Part shown: positions 1 through 5,338 of the stretch, piece by piece
How the letters are laid out: the number at the start of each line of letters is the position of its first letter
Numbering within the stretch: the first letter of the stretch is position 1
Origin: Planctomycetota bacterium
GTDB taxonomy: Bacteria; Planctomycetota; Phycisphaerae; WQYP01
NCBI GenBank assembly: GCA_021816165.1
Contig: JAKAYZ010000060.1
Span: forward strand, 1-8,110
DNA: 8,110 nucleotides
Direction: 5' to 3'
The notes under the pieces: model-generated
The model's input: the letters and a program-made list of their open reading frames with translations, nothing else
What the model was told of the DNA's origin: nothing
Databases searched by the model: none
Program-made: the position numbers and the translations under genes

Positions 1-137
1 TTAAGCCCGTGGGTGGTAATACCTGCCGAGTATGCGTCGATGACATCCCCCCTTAAATGCCGTGCCCAGCCTTCGGCCATCTGGCTGCGGCAGGAATTAC
101 CCGTGCATAAAAACAATATTTTTATCTTACCAGTCAT
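1..137 (-). CDS. arsC: Arsenate reductase ArsC, low-molecular-weight phosphatase type (N-terminal part, runs off left edge)
   Basis: Only the first 45 codons are in the window, read leftward from an ATG at 137-135. The translation begins [16 protein letters not shown] and contains the P-loop C11-T-G-N-S-C16-R17-S18, the anion-binding loop of LMW-phosphatase-fold arsenate reductases, then Q-M-A-E-G-W and S-A-G-I-T-T-H-G-L, the usual spacing to the GLNP region. In this family the first loop cysteine attacks arsenate, which is reduced to arsenite for export; the C-terminal cysteines that complete the redox relay lie outside the window. A good ribosome site, GAGGAA (147-152), sits 9 bases before the start. 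It lies 66 bases downstream of the ArsR gene on the same strand, so both are probably one operon induced by arsenite. The partner fold (thioredoxin- or glutaredoxin/mycothiol-dependent) cannot be decided from this fragment. Confidence 0.93.
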   Translation of the reverse strand, partial: MTGKIKILFLCTGNSCRSQMAEGWARHLRGDVIDAYSAGITTHGL

Positions 138-203
138 AAATGGCAGTTCCTCATGATTCATTGTGATGCCGGGCATAGTCGCTGCCATGACCGGCGCACG
201 CCG

Positions 204-728
204 TTAACAACACTTGCTGCCTGTTTCGCCCGGTGTCTGGCCGGCCCGGCTTACCCGAATGCCTTCCATAGCAGCGCGATCACGTGCCAACTGCGGTGCA
301 TCGGCAAAGCAGTCACCAAGGCAGTAAAGTAAACTTTTATGAAACCGCCCCTGCGCGGCCGTCAACCTGTAGTGCATCCACAGGCCCTCCCGCCGAGCCT
401 TAACCAGCCCCGCCCGCCGCAGATACGCCAGGTGCCGGGACACCTTTGGCTGCGACATACCCAGCACGGTTACGAGGTCGCAGACACACACTTCCCCGGC
501 GGAAAGCAGATTTAATATCCGCAGTCGCGTGTGATCTGAAAACGCCCGGAACATTTGGCTCATTTCCTGGGCCGACAAATGGGATTTGGCTTTGGGGGTT
601 TCCGCTATCTTCGCCCCACCTGTTGGTTGGCATTGGGAGGCCCCTTGCGACGATCTGTCGCACTGGCAGGCGATTGGAGATCGGTCTTTGCGCGGGCGGC
701 TGGCGGCAGTATTAAAAGCTCTTTTCAT
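204..728 (-). CDS. arsR: ArsR/SmtB-family arsenite-responsive transcriptional repressor
   Basis: A winged-helix repressor that should bind the ars promoter and release it when arsenite binds. Counting from the ATG at 728, the conserved domain begins near residue 56 (MSQMFRAFSDHTRLRIL), has the metalloid site E79-V-C81-V-C83-D-L in the position of the canonical ELCVCDL motif, the recognition helix S92-Q-P-K-V-S-R-H-L-A-Y-L, and the wing G107-L-V-K-A-R-R-E-G-L-W. It ends in C173-C174, as some ArsR proteins do. The first 55 residues are an unusual Ser/Pro/Cys-containing extension (C21, C23, C33). The start is uncertain: the reading frame is open back to a GTG at 764, but that lies upstream of the predicted transcription start. 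ATG 728 coincides with that start and would make a leaderless message. A shorter start at Met59, with AGGA 5' to it, would give a family-sized protein. Function is confident, start is not. Confidence 0.9.
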   Translation of the reverse strand: MKRAFNTAASRPRKDRSPIACQCDRSSQGASQCQPTGGAKIAETPKAKSHLSAQEMSQMFRAFSDHTRLRILNLLSAGEVCVCDLVTVLGMSQPKVSRHLAYLRRAGLVKARREGLWMHYRLTAAQGRFHKSLLYCLGDCFADAPQLARDRAAMEGIRVSRAGQTPGETGSKCC

Positions 729-734
729 ATTGGC

Positions 735-763
735 ATTATATATGCCTAAGCATATATAGTCCA
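735..763 (-). promoter_or_regulatory. ars operon promoter (leftward)
   Basis: Read on the minus strand, TGGACT (763-758, four of six matches to TTGACA) is followed by a 17-base spacer and a perfect TATAAT (740-735). Transcription would start near 728, the A of the proposed arsR ATG. The spacer is almost wholly occupied by a palindrome, as expected for a repressor-controlled promoter. Confidence 0.65.
737..758. promoter_or_regulatory. Palindromic operator, probable ArsR binding site
   Basis: A perfect inverted repeat with 9-base arms TATATATGC and GCATATATA around the 4-base centre CTAA. It lies between the -35 and -10 boxes and overlaps the -10, so a bound dimer would block RNA polymerase. 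ArsR-family dimers bind such AT-rich inverted repeats next to their own gene. The assignment to ArsR is inferred from position; no exact ArsR consensus was matched. Confidence 0.65.
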
Positions 764-764
764 C

Positions 765-1169
765 CGATGCGTTTGCCGGCTACGCAAAGGCCTGACGGCG
801 TGAACTATTCTGCAAATGGTGATGGTGCGACATTGGCGGCGGCCCCCATACCTTCACAGCGTCCGTCCAAGTGGGAACAGAGTTGCAATACGCCGAAATG
901 CCCCGGATGCGGGGTGTCGGGCCAACGGCGACTTTGATGATGGTGAATCGTTACGGCCCCGGTTATTGCTCGGACAAGCCCGTACAGACGGCATAAAACC
1001 GCATTATTTGCCTAAAAATCGCGTTAGGGTTTAGTTAGATGTCAGAAACTGTCATCAGTTGCAGTTTTTTTGATTACTTTTTCCATCATTGACGTTTGAA
1101 TGTGCAGAAACCAGCGGAACTGCATGCGTGTGCAGGCCGGATGGTTGGGCACTTAAATGGAGATTGGTT
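765..1169. other. Gene-poor spacer between the ars operon and the helix-turn-helix gene pair
   Basis: About 400 bases with no convincing gene. A 72-codon frame at 816-1034 is Arg/Pro-rich with no recognisable motif. A 45-codon frame at 800-937 starts at GTG and contains C-x4-C-P-G-C, which could be a zinc-ribbon remnant, but its ribosome site is weak. Near 1041-1094 the sequence turns AT-rich: it has a weak 5-bp hairpin AACTG/CAGTT (1047-1060) followed by a T-run (1065-1071), and the motifs TGTCATCA (1050-1057) and TCATTGACG (1086-1094), both also found upstream of cas3. The promoter of the downstream gene pair should lie here, but no pair of -35/-10 boxes stood out. Confidence 0.6.
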
Positions 1170-1652
1170 ATGACATCCGCCTTCACTCATAATTCTTCCA
1201 TGGGGGCCGTCCGGTCGCATGCGGTAGAAAGTGATCCGCGTCCCGTGCCGATCCGCATCGGCAAGGTGAATCGCCTATTTTTAACCAGGGCGATTCGCTC
1301 AGGCGCTTCACTGCGTCGTCTTTCCCGCGTGCTGAATATCTCGGTTCATCAGGTTTATCAGTTATGCCTGCATTATGGGTTGGCGGTTGGGAAACATATG
1401 CCGCCGCATCTCCCGGCCATCATCCGCCAGCAGACCCGTGCCGGGAAAAGCCTTGTGCAATTAGCCCAGCAGCATCACATCAGTTACTACCGGGTAGCCG
1501 CCATTGTGCATCAGTCCGCCGATGGTACGCCGCCGATGGATGCCGCGTACCCGGGACGCCATCACGATGGCTTGCGCCAAATAGCGCGGGCGAAGCACAG
1601 CGGCAGGACAGCGTCATTAGCGTGGCGCAGGGACGCCAAGCCGGCCGCCTGA
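1170..1652 (+). CDS. Tandem helix-turn-helix module protein, two modules (first of a paralogous pair)
   Basis: A 160-residue basic protein of no family I can name, probably a DNA-binding regulator. Two helix-turn-helix-like modules are visible: residues 41-71 (AIRSGASLRRLSRVLNISV then HQVYQLC) and 84-115 (AIIRQQTRAGKSLVQLAQQH then HISYYRVAAIV). They repeat at an exact 47-residue offset, sharing R43/R90, G45/G92, S47-L48/S94-L95, L51/L98, I57-S58/I104-S105 and V62/V109. The remainder (116-160) is Arg/Ala/His-rich and shows no third module. The start at 1170 is chosen because GGAGA (1159-1163) is well placed; the frame is open to an ATG at 1089, but that has no ribosome site. It aligns without gaps over its modules to the next gene, 44 bases downstream, so the pair looks like an old tandem duplication in one transcript. 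The fold resembles homeodomain-like/Hin-type HTHs; a role in controlling the nearby cas operon is inference. Confidence 0.75.
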   Translation: MTSAFTHNSSMGAVRSHAVESDPRPVPIRIGKVNRLFLTRAIRSGASLRRLSRVLNISVHQVYQLCLHYGLAVGKHMPPHLPAIIRQQTRAGKSLVQLAQQHHISYYRVAAIVHQSADGTPPMDAAYPGRHHDGLRQIARAKHSGRTASLAWRRDAKPAA

Positions 1653-1696
1653 CCGCCAGATGGGATATGTAGTGTTTTTGTATTGAGGAACGCAGC

Positions 1697-2233
1697 ATGT
1701 TTTCGCAGACCACAGCCATACCTTCGCTGGATTGCGCACCGCCACAACCACCGGGCACCCCACCCATCGGATCGATGCGCCGCCGAAGACGGATGCCGCG
1801 CCCCGATCCGGTTGCCGTTTGCAACGCTATCCGCAGCGGCCAGACGCTGCGCCAGACGGCCATGGAGTTTGGAGTTTCCATCAGTCTTATTTATGTCATT
1901 TGCCGACAGGAGGGAGTTAAATTGAAAACGCCAATTACCCTGGCCACACGTCAAGCCATTGTGGACGATGCCCGCAACGGTGCCACCATTATGTCGCTGA
2001 TGCGGAAATACAAAGTCAGTTACCACCGCGTGCGGTCGATTATTGACCGGTCCGGATCGCAGCCGATGAAGGATTCCTCGCGCCGGGTATTAAAAGCGGT
2101 TGCGCTGCTGCTCAACACGCGTATGACATTTGAGGAAATTGGCCGGGAGCTTAACACATCCGGCCAGCGAATTCATCAGATTTATAAGGATGCGACGAGT
2201 GCTGGCATCCGGTTTGAACATAGGAAGATATAG
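1697..2233 (+). CDS. Tandem helix-turn-helix module protein, three modules, the last sigma-70 region 4-like
   Basis: A 178-residue basic protein, paralogue of the preceding gene, likely a DNA-binding regulator. After a Pro-rich start and an Arg patch (R28-R32), module one (44-74) contains AIRSGQTLRQTAMEFGVSIS, module two (85-118) contains DDARNGATIMSLMRKYKVSY, and module three (130-170) contains TFEEIGRELNTSGQRIHQIY. Key positions recur every 47 residues: T50/T97/T144, S61/S108/S155 and I65/V112/I159. Module three strongly resembles the EEIG...R-I-x-Q-I pattern of sigma-70 region 4, but there is no region 2, so it is not a complete sigma factor. Modules one and two align to the upstream protein without gaps (residues 44-112 here against 41-109 there). 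GAGGA at 1685-1689 lies 7 bases before the ATG and supports the start. Target DNA and partners are unknown. Confidence 0.78.
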   Translation: MFSQTTAIPSLDCAPPQPPGTPPIGSMRRRRRMPRPDPVAVCNAIRSGQTLRQTAMEFGVSISLIYVICRQEGVKLKTPITLATRQAIVDDARNGATIMSLMRKYKVSYHRVRSIIDRSGSQPMKDSSRRVLKAVALLLNTRMTFEEIGRELNTSGQRIHQIYKDATSAGIRFEHRKI

Positions 2234-2301
2234 GCGGCGGTGACGTGTCGATTGGCTGTATTGACTGATGGATGGGTGGCTAATTAATGGGAGAATCCGC
2301 C

Positions 2302-2457
2302 ATGACGGTGCCATCGATTAAGAGAGCAAGCAGGGGCGCTGCCGATTTTGTCGGCAGCCGCCCTTTTATTGAGCGTCGGATGGTGAGCAACGCGCCTTTT
2401 TTCTGGTTCGGCTTTTTGGTTGGTTTCGGCGTCATTTTTTGTCTGCTGGTTTATTAA
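2302..2457 (+). CDS. Possible 51-residue single-pass membrane protein
   Basis: A short frame starting at ATG 2302 with GGGAG (2289-2293) upstream at workable spacing. The N-terminal part (residues 1-30) is hydrophilic and net positive (K7, R8, R11, R20, E24, R25, R26). Residues 31-51 (APFFWFGFLVGFGVIFCLLV plus a final Tyr) form a clean hydrophobic span suited to one membrane helix with the charged end inside. I recognise no family. Caution: the hydrophobic span comes from T-rich DNA, and a terminator-like hairpin followed by a T-run lies within the frame at 2334-2370, so it could equally be non-coding sequence after the helix-turn-helix genes. A weak -35-like TTGACT (2261-2266) precedes it without a good -10. 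Confidence 0.4.
   Translation: MTVPSIKRASRGAADFVGSRPFIERRMVSNAPFFWFGFLVGFGVIFCLLVY
2334..2370 (+). terminator. Candidate Rho-independent terminator after the helix-turn-helix gene pair
   Basis: The left arm GGGCG-CTGCCGA (2334-2345) pairs with TCGGCAG-C-CGCCC (2351-2363), with one bulged base and the loop TTTTG, followed at once by TTTTATT (2364-2370). The strong GC stem plus T-run is the classic intrinsic terminator shape, and it lies about 100 bases after the stop of the second helix-turn-helix gene. It sits inside the possible 51-residue frame, so at most one of the two is likely to be the main function of this DNA. Confidence 0.5.
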
Positions 2458-2584
2458 ATCGGCCAGCTTCGAATCAATCCCCGCGTTGGGCAATGACCTG
2501 GCGAGGCGGCCGAAGGCGGAGTGAATGCGGAGAAGAATCGGCGCTTTGTTGGCCCGGTGCGCTGCGGACGGACGGGTATTGGCG

Positions 2585-2625
2585 TTGACGATTTTATTAT
2601 TGTCATTGACGGAGTTTTGTCATCA
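2585..2625. promoter_or_regulatory. Candidate operator: two tandem TGAC...GTCA palindromes upstream of cas3
   Basis: In an AT-rich island, TGACGAT (2586-2592) mirrors ATTGTCA (2599-2605) with one mismatch. One base later, TGAC (2607-2610) mirrors GTCA (2619-2622). The segment TCATTGACG (2603-2611) and the segment TGTCATCA (2618-2625) both recur upstream of the first helix-turn-helix gene (1086-1094 and 1050-1057). Position and symmetry suggest a binding site for a regulator of the cas operon, possibly the adjacent helix-turn-helix proteins; this is inference. The surrounding stretch 2458-2657 otherwise shows only a weak 46-codon GTG frame (2521-2661) that I do not call. Confidence 0.35.
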
Positions 2626-2657
2626 AAAAAACTTTCGGTTTTCTATGGATTTTTTAA

Positions 2658-2686
2658 TTGACGGCGGCAAGGAAACAGGCGACAAT
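2658..2686 (+). promoter_or_regulatory. Candidate sigma-70-type promoter of the cas operon
   Basis: TTGACG (2658-2663, five of six to consensus) is followed by exactly 17 bases and GACAAT (2681-2686, four of six). Transcription would begin near 2693, giving a leader of about 40 bases before the cas3 ATG at 2735, nearly all of it a hairpin. The -10 lacks the first consensus T, so the call is moderate. Confidence 0.4.
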
Positions 2687-2694
2687 CGGGATAA

Positions 2695-2722
2695 CGGCTG
2701 AATTGCGGAGGCAATTCGGCTG
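2695..2722 (+). promoter_or_regulatory. Leader hairpin immediately before the cas3 ribosome site
   Basis: CGGCTGAATTGC (2695-2706) pairs along all 12 positions with GCAATTCGGCTG (2711-2722), counting two G-U wobbles, around the tetraloop GGAG. The 9-base string CGGAGGCAA occurs in the loop and right arm (2706-2714) and again, 20 bases on, as the actual ribosome site before the start codon (2726-2734). A structured leader with a duplicated Shine-Dalgarno-like element could modulate cas3 translation. There is no T-run, so it is not a terminator. Confidence 0.45.
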
Positions 2723-2734
2723 CGTCGGAGGCAA

Positions 2735-5338
2735 ATGCGATTGAATTTTGATGAGGCTTTTCAGATTTTGACGGGTCACCAGCCGTTTGCATGGCAGCGG
2801 CGGCTTTACGACGATTTCCGGGCGGGTAATCTGCCGCAATTAATCGACCTGCCGACCGGCATGGGCAAGACGGCCGTCATGGCAGTCTGGCTGCTGGCCC
2901 GCGAGTGTCCTCTCAAGGGCCTGCCCACTCGGCTTGTCTATGTGGTCGACCGCCGGACCGTTGTGGATCAAGCCACCGAGCTTGCCGAAAAGCTGGCCAT
3001 CAACGCGCCCGCGGCGGGAATTCCCTTACCGCCGTTGGTTAGCACGCTCCGGGGACGGCTTGCCGACAACCTTGAATGGACCCGCGACCCGTCAAGGACG
3101 GCGATCATCATCGGAACCGTCGATATGGTCGGAAGTCGACTGCTCTTCAGCGGCTACCGCAGCCGCTACAAATGGCGTCCGCTTCACGCGGGCCTTTTGG
3201 GCCAAGATTCGCTGTTAATCCTCGACGAAGCCCACCTGAGCGACCCCTTCAGAAAGCTGCTTTGCGATATCGGCAGCGACGGGCAATTTCAGGGGGCCAA
3301 GGGCAGGCCGATGCAGGTGGTGTGCATGTCCGCAACATCGGGAGGGGTTGGCGTTAGAAAGTTCCAACTCACGACTGACGACCTTCGGGGCGGAGTCGAC
3401 AGCAATCCCGTCCTTGAACGCTACAAGGCAATAAAGCGTCTTCAAATACACGGACCCACCAAAGATTTCTTGGGTGCGGCCGCTAAGAAGGCCGTGGAAC
3501 TGGCCGCGGGCGGATCACGCGTGGTCGTGTTCGTTCGGTCGCCTGACGACGCCGTCAAGATAGCCGAAAAAGTTCGGGTTTCCGGTGACAAAAAGAACAA
3601 GCCATTTGGTAACGCAGTAGAAGTTCTTACCGGCACAATGCGTGGCATTGAACGCGACGAACTGCTCGATAAACCAGTCATGAAACGTTTCCTAAACCCT
3701 CCGAACGCCCAATCTGACGGCCCTGTGATATTGGTCTCCACCAGCGCCGGCGAGGTCGGTTTCGACCTGAACGCCGACCATATGGTATGCGACCTCGCCC
3801 CGATGGATTCCATGATCCAGCGGCTGGGGCGGGTTAATCGCCGCGGCAAGGGCGAGGCGCAGGTGCATGTTTTCCAGCGGGAGGCAAAGGCCAAGAAAAC
3901 GAAGGATAACGATGCTGAGAAGAAAAAAGAAATTGGGCCGACCTACGAATCCGCGTCAGCCGAGGCACTGAAGGTGCTGGGGACCCTACCGATGCTCGAC
4001 GGCGGCCACAATGCCAGCCCTGAAGCCCTGGCACACCTGGAAATTCCCGATGCCGCTCTGAATCCCAAGCCCCGAACGGTTGAACTAACTGATATATTGT
4101 TGGACAACTGGAGCATGACCACCATCGTGGAACCCATGCCGGGCCGGCCACCGGTGGCTGACTGGCTGCGCGGTGTCGCCGACGATAAACCGGAGACCAC
4201 CATCGCGTGGCGGGCGGAACTCGACGTGGCGGGCTTTGCCGGCCTCGACATCAGCGATGTGGAAGATTGGTTTGATGCGCACAGGGTGCTTCCACAGGAA
4301 ACGCTTACGGTGCCCGCCTACGAGGCCAGCAATTGGATCCTGGAGCGATGGCGTCAGCTTGATGACGAGGCTCAGTCGAAAATTGCCCGCCGACCATGCG
4401 TCATCGACCGTGGCGGCCTGCGGATCGTCACTGTCGAAACGCTCACTACCAATCTCGGCAACAAAAGCCTGTGGGATATTATCGGAGCCGACATCATCCT
4501 GCCAGCGTCATTCGGCGGTATTGAGCGCGGGCGCGGCTTGCTGGACGCGGAAGCACCAAAAATCGGACCGAATTCAGACCGGGACACTCCCGCGAGGGTT
4601 GCTGATGTGGCGGACGAAATACTGAGCCAGTCCGGCCGAAGGTATCGGATGGTCACGTCGGATGAGTCAGAGTTTACCCTTTGTGGCGATGCCCCGCCGG
4701 ATCCGGGCGATCTTTCAAAGTTCGCACTGGACCTTCCCTCCGACGGCGACACCGTGCGCCACCTTGTCAGCTTGGTGCCGAAACGCGACCGCACCGAGTT
4801 TGGATCACAGGCGCAGGGCTTGACGGAGCACGTCGTCGCGGTATGCAGGAATGCAGAGGAAATCGCCAAACGATTGTCGTTGACGGGGCCAGTCGCCGAG
4901 GCCCTGCAACTGGCGGCGGAATGGCATGATGCGGGCAAGGGGCGTGAGGCTTGGCAGAACGCGGTCGGTGGCAAGGTTGGCGAACCGCTCGCGAAGTCCG
5001 GCGGGCGCATGCAGCGAATCGCCGGCGGCTACCGCCACGAGTTCGGCTCCCTGCGCGAGTTCACAGATACGCACAACACCAGCCTCGAACCTGAAATCTT
5101 CGATCTCGCCGCACATCTGATCGCGGCGCACCACGGTCGCGGCCGGCCGCATTTCCCGAAGGGCGGCTTCGACCCCGATGCCCGCGCTGCGTCTCCGTCG
5201 GTCGCGGCAGACGCAATGCGGCGGTTCGCCAGGCTTCAGAAAAAATATGGATGGTGGTACCTCGCGTGGCTTGAAAGTTTGCTGCGGTGCGCGGATGCTA
5301 TGGCCTCTGCAGAAAAAAGCGGGGAGAATGGCAAATGA
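2735..5338 (+). CDS. cas3: Type I-G (I-U) Cas3 helicase-nuclease, HD domain at C-terminus
   Basis: An 867-residue effector nuclease-helicase that unwinds and degrades DNA marked by the crRNA complex. The superfamily 2 helicase comes first: Walker A L39-P-T-G-M-G-K-T46, motif Ia around Y69-V-V-D-R-R-T, G127-T-V-D-M, DEAH box D164-E-A-H167, S199-A-T201, and motif VI Q362-R-L-G-R-V-N-R-R-G371. The HD nuclease is at the C-terminus: H699, H731-D732 (EWHDAGKG), H768, H799-H800 (AAHHG) and D854 supply the expected metal ligands. This helicase-then-HD order is the reverse of most Cas3 proteins and matches the GSU0051-type Cas3 of subtype I-G. All catalytic motifs look intact. The start is supported by GGAGG (2727-2731), though only 3 bases from the ATG, and by the family-like N-terminus LTGHQPFAWQRRL. 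The stop overlaps the next start as ATGA. Confidence 0.95.
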   Translation: MRLNFDEAFQILTGHQPFAWQRRLYDDFRAGNLPQLIDLPTGMGKTAVMAVWLLARECPLKGLPTRLVYVVDRRTVVDQATELAEKLAINAPAAGIPLPPLVSTLRGRLADNLEWTRDPSRTAIIIGTVDMVGSRLLFSGYRSRYKWRPLHAGLLGQDSLLILDEAHLSDPFRKLLCDIGSDGQFQGAKGRPMQVVCMSATSGGVGVRKFQLTTDDLRGGVDSNPVLERYKAIKRLQIHGPTKDFLGAAAKKAVELAAGGSRVVVFVRSPDDAVKIAEKVRVSGDKKNKPFGNAVEVLTGTMRGIERDELLDKPVMKRFLNPPNAQSDGPVILVSTSAGEVGFDLNADHMVCDLAPMDSMIQRLGRVNRRGKGEAQVHVFQREAKAKKTKDNDAEKKKEIGPTYESASAEALKVLGTLPMLDGGHNASPEALAHLEIPDAALNPKPRTVELTDILLDNWSMTTIVEPMPGRPPVADWLRGVADDKPETTIAWRAELDVAGFAGLDISDVEDWFDAHRVLPQETLTVPAYEASNWILERWRQLDDEAQSKIARRPCVIDRGGLRIVTVETLTTNLGNKSLWDIIGADIILPASFGGIERGRGLLDAEAPKIGPNSDRDTPARVADVADEILSQSGRRYRMVTSDESEFTLCGDAPPDPGDLSKFALDLPSDGDTVRHLVSLVPKRDRTEFGSQAQGLTEHVVAVCRNAEEIAKRLSLTGPVAEALQLAAEWHDAGKGREAWQNAVGGKVGEPLAKSGGRMQRIAGGYRHEFGSLREFTDTHNTSLEPEIFDLAAHLIAAHHGRGRPHFPKGGFDPDARAASPSVAADAMRRFARLQKKYGWWYLAWLESLLRCADAMASAEKSGENGK

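Noticed and set aside
729..764. GTG 764 as the arsR start
   Set aside because: It lies upstream of the predicted transcription start and its codons run through the promoter spacer palindrome.
800..937. 45-codon GTG frame with C-x4-C-P-G-C
   Set aside because: Only a weak AAGG upstream, very short, and the cysteine pattern alone is not enough to call a zinc-ribbon protein or gene remnant.
816..1034. 72-codon plus-strand frame in the spacer after the ars promoter
   Set aside because: Arg/Pro-rich translation without motifs, no ribosome site, and competing open frames in the same stretch; looks like chance in GC-rich DNA.
1047..1071. Weak AACTG/CAGTT hairpin followed by a seven-T run, as a terminator
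   Set aside because: The stem is only 5 AT-containing pairs, 4 bases separate it from the T-run, and there is no convincing gene upstream on that strand to terminate.
2284..2493. 69-codon minus-strand frame with a charged translation
   Set aside because: No ribosome site before its ATG, and it is antisense to the small plus-strand frame and the terminator-like stem.
2521..2661. 46-codon GTG frame upstream of cas3
   Set aside because: Weak ribosome site, no recognisable motif, and it runs through the AT-rich palindrome region that is better explained as regulatory.
4372..5010. 212-codon minus-strand frame inside cas3
   Set aside because: Antisense shadow of a clearly coding, motif-rich cas3; its Ser/Arg/Pro-heavy translation is typical of such shadows.
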